Assembly (NCBI RefSeq): GCF_036373705.1
Contig: NC_089867.1
Coordinates: forward strand, 11,371,001 to 11,435,000
Origin: Amia ocellicauda
Taxonomy: Eukaryota > Chordata > Actinopteri > Amiiformes > Amiidae
Reading direction: 5' to 3'
DNA length: 64,000 nucleotides
Part shown: positions 50,301 to 62,300 of the stretch, one piece after another
Numbering within the stretch: the first letter of the stretch is position 1
Layout of the letters: the number at the start of each line of letters is the position of its first letter
Position numbers and translations under genes: made by a program
Notes under the pieces: model-generated
The model's database searches: none
Told to the model about the DNA's origin: nothing
Seen by the model: the letters and a program-made list of their open reading frames with translations, nothing else

Positions 50301-53300
50301 ATGTTAAGCTCGGTATAATCAGGGGTACAATCATCATAACTGACACATAAGTAAAATGTAGACGTTCTGTCCAGTCATCTATGAAACAGTTTGCGTTTGT
50401 TTGCATGCATATGACACAAAAAAATACTTTTTGCCTCACGATTGATTTCCTGTCAGTAAACGCTATACCATGTTAAATCACTGCTCTTCCTTCACTTCTT
50501 TTCTTATGTGCGCTACTGTGAGAGGCAAAAGTCAAGCCTGCTTATAATCAAAAAGTCCCTGTATGGCACACATGAAGTAAAGTGAGTGTCTGTGGTTGAT
50601 TTACCAAATTACACATGGTGGAACAGTTGTTATCCTTGGTGGAACAGAGTTAGACACCCATAAATGAACGATATTTGAGCTGAACCAGATAGCGACACTT
50701 TTAGTAGTTAGCTGTGTTCAGCTGGCAATACACAAAACCATTTCAGTAAGAGATCTTATCAACCTTGCCCTGTGACAAAGGCTAAGAAATGTGAAAATCG
50801 GAATTAACATATATACAGTACTGTGCAAACGTTTTAGGCAGGTGTGAAAAAATGCTGTAAAGTAATAATGCTTTCAAAAATAGACATGTTAGTAGATTAT
50901 ATTTATCAATTAACAAAATGCAAAGTGAGTGAACTGAAGAAAAATCTACATCAAATCAGTATTTGGTGTGACCACCCTTTGCCTTCAAAACAGCATCAAT
51001 TCTTCTAGGTACACTTGCACACAGTTTTTGAAGGAACTCGGCAGGTAGGTCGGCCCAAACATCTTGGAGAACTAACCACAGTTCTTCCGTGGATTTAGGC
51101 AGCCTCAGTAGCTTCTCTCTCTTCATGTAATCCCAGACAGACTCGATGATGTTGAGTTCAGGGCTCTGTGGGGGCCATACCATCACTTCCAGGACTCCTT
51201 GTTCTTCTTTACGCTGAAGATAGTTATTAATGACTGTCGCTGTATGTTTGGGGTCGTTGTCATGCTGCAGAATACATTTGGGGCCAATCAGATGCCTCCC
51301 TGATGGTACTGCATGATGGATAAGTATCTGCCTGTACTTCTCAGCAGGAGACCATTAACTCTGACCAAATCCCCAACTCCATTTGCAGAAATGCAGCCCC
51401 AAACTTGCAAGGAACCTCCACCATGCTTCACTGTTGTCTGCAGACACTCATTCGTGTACCGCTCTCCAGCCCTTCGGTAAACAAACTATTTTCTGCTACA
51501 GCCAAATATTTCACATTTTGACTCATCAGTCCAGAGTACCTGCTGCCATTTGTCTGCACCCCAGTTCCTATGTTTTCGTGCATTGTTGAGTGGCTTGGCC
51601 TTGTTGCCATGTTGGAGGTATGGATTTTTGGCCGCAAGTCTTCCATGAAGGCCACTTCTGACCAGACTTCTCCGGACAGAAGATGGGTGTACCAGGGTCC
51701 CAATGTTTTCTGCCAATTCTGAGCTGATGGCACTGCTGGACATCTTCCGATTGCGAAGGGAAGTAAGCATGATGTCTTTCATCTGCTACAGTAAGTTTCC
51801 TTGGCCGACCTCTGCGTCTACGGTCCTCAACATTGCCTGTTTCATTGTGCTTCTTCAAAAGAGCTTGGACAGCACATCTGGAAACCCCTGTCTGCCTTGA
51901 CATTTCTGCCTGGGAGAGACCTTGCTGATGCAGTATAACTACCTTGTTGCTGTGCTCAGTCTTGCCATGGTGTATGACTTTTGACACTAAACTGTCTTCA
52001 GCAGCCTCACCTTGTTAGCTGAGTTTGGCTGTTCCTCACCCAGTTTTATTCCTCCTACACAGCTGTTTCTGTTTCAGTTAATGATTGTGTTTCAACCTAC
52101 ATATTGAACTGATGATCATTAGCACCTGTTTGGTATAATTGTTTAATCATACACCTGACTATATGCCTACAAAATCCCTGACTTTGTGCAAGTGTACCTA
52201 AAAGAATTGATTTGATGTAGATTTTTCTTCTGTTCACTCACTTTGCATTTAGTTAATTGATAAATATAATCTATTAACATGTCTATTTTTGAAGGCATAC
52301 TTACTTTATAGCATTTTTTCACACCTGGCTAAAACCTTTGCACAGTACTGTATGTTTCTGTAATAAAAATACAGTAACCAGGGAAAAAGTGGATGTAGTG
52401 ACGTCTCTTACTCGCTTGTTTCTGTGTTTCTTCTCTTGGACAGAACAAAATTAGAATGCAGAGAAATGGACGCAGTGCTTTTGTAACCAAGAGCCAGGTT
52501 CTAAAGTCCCTGTAATTTATAGATTGCTAAAGGGAATCATGTAATTGAAGGTTAAGGAAGGTCTGTCTTCTTGTGAAGCATTGCTGTTCCCTGTATCAGC
52601 ACAGGATAGATGGGTTTGAGTAGGTTGGTGTCCCAGCTGAGCAATGGCTGTGTGTTCACTGCATGGGCTGCTTAGCTGTGATCAGTTTGGGTCTTAACTC
52701 TTGCCTGGCTGCTACAGGGCACGATTGCACTTCATTGCAACAAAAAATCCACTCATTTAATTTAATCATCTTTTGGACCAAATCATCAAAAAGCTGCATA
52801 GACCTACACTGAAGCATAAAGCCAAGCATACATAATGAGAAACCTATCATAGTCCCCAGGATTTGTATTGACTCTGCCTCAGCTCTTATACCAAATACTT
52901 CAGAATTTCATATACAGCAGCATCAAGTGGATTATAACTTACATTAATTATGAAACGCAGTGCAAATCAGTGATCTACAAATATAGTTAATTTCAGACAC
53001 AGAAAGAGCTAGTGTACAATTTGCTCTTGAAGCTTTGCCTTTCAATTTCTGTTCTCCTTTCTGTCATCAGCACAATGTTCCTTTGGTATGCTGTGTATCC
53101 TCCTGCCTTCTAATCGAGTACAAGTCCGTGCTGCATTTCAAAATTATAATTATATTATTATTATTTTTAACAAGCCATGTTTTATTATAAAATCTGTTGA
53201 TCGTTAAATATTCAAAGTGGTTGGTTCCGATGGAAGAAAAAAATAAGATGATCTCTAGTTTAACATGTATATTAATATATAATTTGATATTTTGTAGTTA

Positions 53301-56300
53301 CATATCCCCTTGCTCTGTTTGCAACCTCAATAAAATGTTTGCTGTGAAGTAGAGACCTTTGAAAATATCCCTGTATGTATCCAATGAGTCTGGTTTTCAC
53401 CTCCTCTAAAGTACATACTAGATAATTCCCCTGGAAGAAGGAAAATGCTTATTTTACCCTGTTTTAAAATCTCATTGCACCATGTCAGTAATTATTAAAA
53501 TGCCCCTGAAGCTTCAGGGTACATTTGCTGTGCATGAAAATGAATCGACAAGTATAGCTACTGCCCCAGTTTTCATGATCATGCCAATTAACTTGTAACA
53601 TTGGGTTCATTGTAAAGTTATTTTAAAAATAAATAAATTGGATATATTTCTCACCGTGGCTGCAGTGCAGTTTAAAAATGACATGAAATATTCTAAATAG
53701 GCTCAGTAGCCCAAATAGAAATTGTTCAATATATGACCAGAGAAGGAATGTATATGAATATATTTACAGATGTGCCTGTGGCAATTTACTGTCAAGCCAT
53801 AAACCACTTTCATGTAAGACTGCAAACTCCAGTGAATAACGTTCAGAGATCCTGCCACATCCAAACACACTCTCGCCCAGATGCACTTTCTGCACATGCA
53901 CACGCAAACAAACAGCCACCATCTGTGCTGTTCATTAGCCAGTATCAGCATTGCATTAGCCTGGATAACAAACTGCAGGTTTTCCAGTGCCGTTGTAACT
54001 GTGAGGAAGTTTGAAATCAATGCAATGTATGTCAGATGTGTGAGTCACCAGCTTCTCTCATCTTCATCAGCCGTGTTATTTTGCAGCCTTTGAATTCAAT
54101 TAATCCTGCCTGCTTTTTAACTAGCAGTTGTGGTTTCTGTCACATTACTGTACCTGCTGCATATTACTCACCTGGCATCATGAGCTGTCAGGGTGTCGTG
54201 CAATCTGTTGGCAATACCTGATTGTACTGATGCATTTGCAATGACTAACTCCACTCTTTCTCTGAGAGGTGGAGCTGTCCCTTGTTTCATGTTACACTTT
54301 TCATCATTCCACATTACTGTAACATAAAAGGGAAATGCTGACACTTAAGTTCCCAGTCTGAAATTTGTTAACATTTGCAAGGATAGGAAGGGGGAGCTCA
54401 GAGGGTTTAGAACTGGTCACCAACATGGTTGGTGGCTTATCTCTTGAAGAGGCAGAATTGGATTTCTCTCAAAGCTGTGGCAGTAAACTGGTTGCTGATT
54501 TGATAACTCACTTGTACAGTTTTTTTTATTCTTATTGCATATTTTTTTTTTATGTAGCATGTACAGGTTTTACTACCCCTAATATGTTTGTGTCTTGCCA
54601 CACTCCTCACAGCATATGCAAACATCTGATGAATATAACGCCTGTGTCAGGGCTGTTTCATAGCACCTGCATCATGTGTGATCAGTGTACTTGTATAATA
54701 TATTTGTGGAAATTACCTTCCCTGGCCTGGTTTTGACCTATTCTCATCACTATAGAGACTGGAGTCCCCCGACTGAGTTATAAGTCAATTGTTCATGTCT
54801 TAAAAAAAAAAAAAAGCTGCTGATCTCAAATTCTTATAGTGCCTTTGAAGTCAATTTAGTATAGTAAAATGACTTGAAATCCAAACACCTTGATGTCATC
54901 AGGTAAAATAAGGAACACTTCTATAATGCTTATGTTTCTTTGCTGTGCACTGTCTTTTGTAAGTCTGTTGTAATCCTTTAGAAGGGTGATAAAGGTTTCT
55001 GGTCATCTTGGAAGTGTAATTTCATGAAAGAAATGTAAGGCTGTGATGATGTTGAAATCATATTTCTGTTCACATGTTGCATTCAAATTGTCATCGCCAA
55101 GTGTCCACATAGACCGTTTCGTGTGCTTGTCTTTGGATTCAGATCAGAAAAATGAAGGGCTCTGATGAAAACCTCTGTGTGGAGAAGACCAGTAGCAGCC
55201 AAGAGGGGCTGGTGAGTTCTCGACTTCATAAGGGGATTCCTGTGGAGACGCAACTGTTTTTAAATATCTGTAATTTTACAACACAAAGATCAGGAAAGAA
55301 AACAACTTAAAATGGGACTGATAGATTTTAACAGAGGGATAACAATTAACTGTGTGATTTAAGTACTGATGTTAAAAAAACAAATACGTTTAAAATAATT
55401 TATTTTAAGATGCACAATTATGTTTATGAACCTAAATATGTTATTTCCTGTCTTTGAACAGGAAGTATTATGATTTTGAGCAAACAATATATTGTAATCT
55501 ATATTTACTGGCTTAACAATGTGTGAACAATTTCAACAATCTTGTTGGGTAAATGCATAGTTCACAAACAAAAATTAATGATTACATTGGGTGGTCTGTT
55601 TTGCTTTAAAGACAACTACTGTAACAATATTTGTTATAATTACAATTGATGCAATTGAAGAATTCTTATGTTGTATAAGATGTATCGACTGCATAACAAA
55701 CCTCAGAATGAACTTTTCACAAAATGTCAAAGTGGTCAGATAATAAGATGTCATAGAGCAAGCATCGAGACAGGGTGTGGACAAGAATATTTTCCAGACC
55801 TTTTCTAGGGCTGTGGAAGAGGGCCATGATACAAAATAGGAAATCATGGTTTTCTACAGGAAAGCTGGGTAGGAGATTCATAAGTAATCAGTGTTGACTT
55901 TCCCCAGCATGCCAATGTGAGACAAGTGCTAAGATCTGGGCGTTGTATGACCTTGTAGAGAACATCTGTGGATTTTCTCAGGGCTCCACTATACGGAGCT
56001 TTGCTCTTTTAATAAAAAGCGGCTTATGATCCCAGTGCCAGCCTTGTGCTTCTAATTTCTGATTGTCAATTGTCTATCTACTCGGGGATTCCATTTTATA
56101 CTTTCAAAAAGATTGTGTAATTCTGCAACTGCCGGCAATGCTATTGTTCTTGTGTGGCTTAACCTAATGTCAGTTCCCTGCATGGTCCCCTTCTTTGCTC
56201 GGCTCATCTTTGTGTTTCTTATTTTACGAATCCAAGATGTGACCTGACCTCAGTCCCGGCATCCCTCCATATCCACAGAACAGTAAATACATCTGCCACA

Positions 56301-59300
56301 GGCACTTATCCACACTGCCCTACCAAAATGAGCAGCTTGATACTCAGGCTGTGTGCGACTCACTATGCAGGAGGCGTTTTGTCAGTGGAGTAATTTGAGG
56401 CTGAGAAAAGTTAATAGAGTTCCTTGCTTTCATTCTCTCTTCCACACAACAACAAAAACCTGCATGTGTAACAGGCATCATTGTGTACATGAGCTCGAAG
56501 CAGTGATGTAAATCAGAATTGCACTGCAAGCGTTGACTAACATTTCTCATCTGCAAACACTAATTCCCACCCGCCTCTAGTTAGAACTGATTCAGCTGTC
56601 TCTTGCCGAAGTCAAATGAACACACAGCCTTAACTTGAAGGAAATGGAAAGCTGTAAAAATCTTACTTCACTCTGTGAAATTTGGTGACACCAACGATTA
56701 AGCCAGGACATCTCTATGTATACTCCTGTATTGATTGTAAGTTATTTAAAAGTGTATTCAGAAATTAGTTTTAGTTCTAACTTTGTCCCTCAGTCACAGA
56801 ACTCTCATTTTCAAGGCAATTGATTCCAGCACCTTAGTGATGTGAGATGGTGAAGCAGTAAAAATGAACAAGCAAGACTGTGTGAAATGGCTACGGTTCA
56901 GTTTGTACCCACCCACATAAGCTATAAAACAGGACCGGTTGTATAATGCTGGACCTCCTCTGATCACCTTCATCATAGATCTCCTCAGAGATGTGGAGCG
57001 CAAGGCAAGTGGGAAGATGGAGGAGAAAATACACAGAGGTTTCTTCAGTACCAGACTCACTGAAGCCAGACATCGATTCGGCCGAGGGCATAAACCGCTA
57101 GATCACCAGTTTTGAAAGAGCGGCTTATTGAGTTCTGCTGGAATTCTCTCCGCAGGCTTCAGTCCATCTGTTTTGGGTTTCTCTGGATTTAAACCATGGA
57201 ATCGGGATCCCTTACACCAACAGTATAGTGTACCGACACACCCATCAGCATCCTAGGTCACTGAAAAACATAAATCCATGATACAGAGTTTTCACCTCCC
57301 TTCCTCAGTTGATCCCACGCTTGTGATCCTTTGAAATCATTGCTTGACATTGAGGTTGAAATTATTCTCCTTGAACTTCACATAATAATTATAATAATAA
57401 TAAAAACTCAAATATTCCTAAGGTGGCCATTTAGGTTTTCTAAAAGTGAAACATTAAAGTACATTCCTGTAGAATGACTCTGGAACAGAGGGATGGAATG
57501 ATGTACAGAAGTCATTTTGTTTTAGCAAGTCTGTGCCATTTCAAATCTTTTTCTGTGGTATTGGATGTGCACTCACTGTCACAAAGCTAATTCAGTTGGG
57601 GAAGAGCCAGGGAGTTTTTTACTCCTTCTGCACACGTTAGAGATGATCCTGAAAAGCAAGGCTCCGGGAACACCTTAATGAGGGTCTTTTGCCCAGCATG
57701 TCCAAGTTCTGCACTAATTATCTGTGCCGGATGACAGCAACACACTCTCTGACTCGCTGGAAAAAATCTCATTGGGGTCACATCTAGCAAAGTTCAGGGC
57801 CTGTGCGTTGTAGGCTGAGAGGAACTGGAAACAGAGTATTTTCTCTTTGTACCTTGAAGCAGCAGTCTGTATCTCCTGCACTTCACTGTCTCTTCACGTC
57901 AGTGCTGAGAAAAAAAGTTCTCGTAACAATACTTTGCTTTGTATGGTTTTGGAGTCGGGAGGGAGCTTGTCTGCCTCTGTTCTCATGTGCACTTAATACA
58001 GCAGCTTTGAAAAGTAATAATTGGAGAGATGCACAATTGAGGGTGCTTATATCTCGGCTATGCATGTCCATTTTCCTTGACTGCTCAGAGCACAGGCAGG
58101 CACAAAATCGCACAAACCAGGATTAAAATAATCATTTTCCAAACAAGATAAAAGTATTGCAGATATCACATTCTGGTCAAAATAAACACAAAACTATTCC
58201 GGGGGATGCGGTACTGCCTGCTGGTTTGCGAAATGTGTGGTTCTTCGCAACAGAAGACGTGCAATCTGTGTTTAAAGAAGCTGTGAATGAGAGTGGGCCC
58301 GGCCGAGTCAAAGACATTCAAATCCACAGACTTCACTAAAGCAGGCTGCAGTAATGGCCAAATGAGGCCCTTGAATAAAAGATACGTGGCTCAGGTCGGC
58401 CTTTTTAATTAAGCCTTAATTTATGGTCGTGCTCTTGAGCGATTTGGTCTGGCTGTGAAAGCGAGGAAGCGCAGTCCCGGTGTCACAGCATCTCCACTCA
58501 GTCGTTAGCTTGGTGGCGTGCCAGCAAATCACATGGCCAAATGCCATTACTCAAGCTTCTGGTTTGCGTTCAACAGGGCATTCTGGGAGAGTTCATATGA
58601 GATACTGTATACACTCATTTAAAGTTGCTTTGGCTAAGGACTGTGAGGCACTGCTGAGGTAGATCTAACAGTCAAGGTCATGGAGAGCTTAGGTAACTTA
58701 TGCTGGCAGCTGAGGAAGCAGTATTGCATTCAATTATACTAAGATATCATTATAAAATAAGGTATCATTGTAATTTTGATTAAATGGCATGTCTCGTCTG
58801 ACAAGATTAGGATCGTGGCTTAATACAATGGGTTACAGTGAAAGGTTTCTCTTTTTTTTGTGTTGCAATGCAGTTACACATTTCAGAATCTGATTTATGA
58901 ATGTATTTACGTTACGATTATATCTGTAGTACCCGAAGACTGTCATGTTTAAGAAACATTTCCCAATTAATGATCAAATCAAAAGGAATATCTGAAACTA
59001 GACAGATTGGGGAAGCTCATTTTTATAACAGATGAAGGTAGTAATGGTGTACAGGATATATCCAGGTTATTTTGAATAATTTAGCAATTTGGCAGTTCAA
59101 TTATATTTAGTGATCAAAATAGTTGGGTTTAGAGGCCTCTATGTTTTCCAATCTGCTGTAGATTTGTTTAGGTCCATAGCAGTCCATGTACACTCACCTA
59201 AAGGATTATTAGGAACACCATACTAATACTGTGTTTGACCCCCTTTCGCCTTCAGAACTGCCTTAATTCTACGTGGCATAGATTCAACAAGGTGCTGAAA

Positions 59301-62300
59301 GCATTCTTTAGAAATGTTGGCCCATATTGATAGGATAGCATCTTGCAGTTGATGGAGATTTGTGGGATGCACATCCAGGGCACGAAGCTCCCGTTCCACC
59401 ACATCCCAAAGATGCTCTATTGGGTTGAGATCTGGTGACTGTGGGGGCCAGTTTAGTACAGTGAACTCATTGTCATGTTCAAGAAACCAATTTGAAATGA
59501 TTCGACCTTTGTGACATGGTGCATTATCCTGCTGGAAGTAGCCATCAGAGGATGGGTACATGGTGGTCATAAAGGGATGGACATGGTCAGAAACAATGCT
59601 CAGGTAGGCCGTGGCATTTAAACGATGCCCAATTGGCACTAAGGGGCCTAAAGTGTGCCAAGAAAACATCCCCCACACCATTACACCACCACCACCAGCC
59701 TGCACAGTGGTAACAAGGCATGATGGATCCATGTTCTCATCCTGTTTACGCCAAATTCTGACTCTACCATCTGAATGTCTCAACAGAAATCGAGACTCAT
59801 CAGACCAGGCAACATTTTTCCAGTCTTCAACCGTCCAATTTTGGTGAGCTTGTGCAAATTGTAGCCTCTTTTTCCTATTTGTAGTGGAGATGAGTGGTAC
59901 CCGGTGGGGTATTCTGCTGTTGTAGCCCATCCGCCTCAAGGTTGTACGTGTTGTGGCTTCACAAATGCTTTGCTGCATACCTCGGTTGTAACGAGTGGTT
60001 ATTTCAGTCAAAGTTGCTCTTCTATCAGCTTGAATCAGTCGGCCCATTCTCCTCTGACCTCTAGCATCAACAAGGCATTTTCGCCCACAGGACTGCCGCA
60101 TACTGGATGTTTTTCCCTTTTCACACCATTCTTTGTAAACCCTAGAAATGGTTGTGCGTGAAAATCCCAGTAACTGAGCAGATTGTGAAATACTCAGACC
60201 GGCCCGTCTGGCACCAACAACCATGCCACGCTCAAAATTGCTTAAATCACCTTTCTTTCCCATTCAGACATTCAGTTTGGAGTTCAGGAGATTGTCTTGA
60301 CCAGGACCACACCCCTAAATGCATTGAAGCAACTGCCATGTGATTGGTTGGTTAGATAATTGCATTAATGAGAAATTGAACAGGTGTTCCTAATAATCCT
60401 TTAGGTGAGTGTATATAAAATGTGTATAATGAACAGGCCACCAGTTTACACTGACCTGCTACAGAGGGAGTATCCTTCTTTCTGAAATGAAAGCATGAGA
60501 TTATAAACAAGAAAACAAACATTGGTGTGAATAAGCTGGATGGAAACAAGTGTCCCACAGAAAATTCCACTGTGATCCCTGGATTTAATTCATACTGGCT
60601 AGGATGTAGAAGCTAAAGTCTGCAAGCTGCTTAATAAATAAATAAATGCATAAATAAATAAACGGGTAATTTATCAATTTTGTATGGAATAGTTAACATT
60701 CTGGGCAAACTTTAGTGCAGCTCAGAGTAATGGTCTGTGATAAATTGCTCTAATTCCCAAGCTCTGATGTAGCTTGATTTCTATACATTTCCGTGCCTCT
60801 CCACAGATGGAACTAATTAGCTCTTTAGATAACGACCATCAAACCCTAATGCACCTTTGAGTTCTCTCTTTACTCGTCACGTGTCTGGAGAACACAGCAG
60901 ACCGGGGACTTGCTGCAAGACTCGTTGCGAAGGGTGGGTTGTGTATATTGCACCCTTTTATTAAAGGTCTTTGTTTTTGCCTTTTAAAATGTTTTTGGGG
61001 ACTTCAGTTCATAAAATGGATTAGGGGAGCTTGAATGAAGGAATACAATGTCTGTTGAGGTGCATAGTCACATGAAATAGTGAACTTCAAAAACCTTTTA
61101 GTATACGAAACGTATGTATGTTGTTTTTGATGCTCATGAGATCTCTTAGGAAATGTAGTGTTTGTTTTAGATGGCCATTGTGCTGACATTTATTTAAAGG
61201 ATACTCATTATCTCTAGGCAGCTCGCTTCACCGTTTCATTGGTTCCAGTAATTGACATCATTTTAAAATGCAGATGAGGATGTTATGTGCCAGGCGATCT
61301 ACTCGACAGAGTCCTCTCCAGAAATTCATCACTGGAAGCATGAACGCTGTGCTGGGAATTGAAGCCCTCCTTCCTTGTCTTCAGCACAAAATAGAAAATT
61401 GGATGGATGGATGATTGAATGAATAAAGTAAGCACAAATACTGTCACATATTCATACAACTGTGAAAGTGTCCTGACACTTTTTGTCAGGTACCTACACT
61501 CCTTAACTAAAATGGGTTTCCAGTCCGGGTACCATAATAGGCACAGAAAGGAATCTAAAATATGAAAGTTAATAGGATTTTTGTATTGTATTATTTTATT
61601 ATTTTATTATCTTACCCATTCATTGGATCTTTATGGGAATCATTCAGAGGGAGTGTGGTCAGACTGGTCTGTAATTTCGTTGACCTTCTCCATTTACCCA
61701 GAATGCCCTTGCTGAACGTCACTTGCAGGAGAAAGCACAGTAGGCTCTCTAATGTCCAAGGAGGAGATGGGATCTTGATTTACTGTGGAAATGGAAAGGT
61801 TGTTATTGGGTTATAAAGAAATCCATAGATTGTGACTTTGTGGGACGCTAGGGTACATAAACTCTGCTGACAGCAGACCTAAAAAGGAAAAACATGTTTT
61901 TGTCTTTTTAACACGGCCATGTTTGCCGAAGTGTGTGGGTGATTGGATACATTGCGGATCGCCGTCTTCCTCACTGCAGAGGGGGCGTGGCGGCCGATAC
62001 TTTTTATTTCTCTGTGACACAGCTTTGGCTTTTAAAACGCTCTAATTGTTTAGCTTAATCTGTTACAGGAAAACCTTCATTGCTCTTCATGTGCTCCTCT
62101 GCCACTTGGTCCATGAACATCCTGGGATTGTTTGTGTTATATTATTTCTCGTTTGTAAATGTAATGTCTGTAGTAATTGGACATTCAGATAATTTATACT
62201 GATTATGCTTTTTAAATTCAAATATCTTCTCTCATCACCATTAGTTGAATTTAAGGCAATATAATGCATTTTAAACATTGTTCTTTAACACAAGTGACTC

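Larger units (their letters stand above)
49822..55142 (+). other. OSBPL10 intron 3 (5.3 kb)
   Basis: Its main content is the decayed Tc1/mariner element at 50816-52350. The rest is AT-rich sequence with no recognised feature. Confidence 0.7.
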
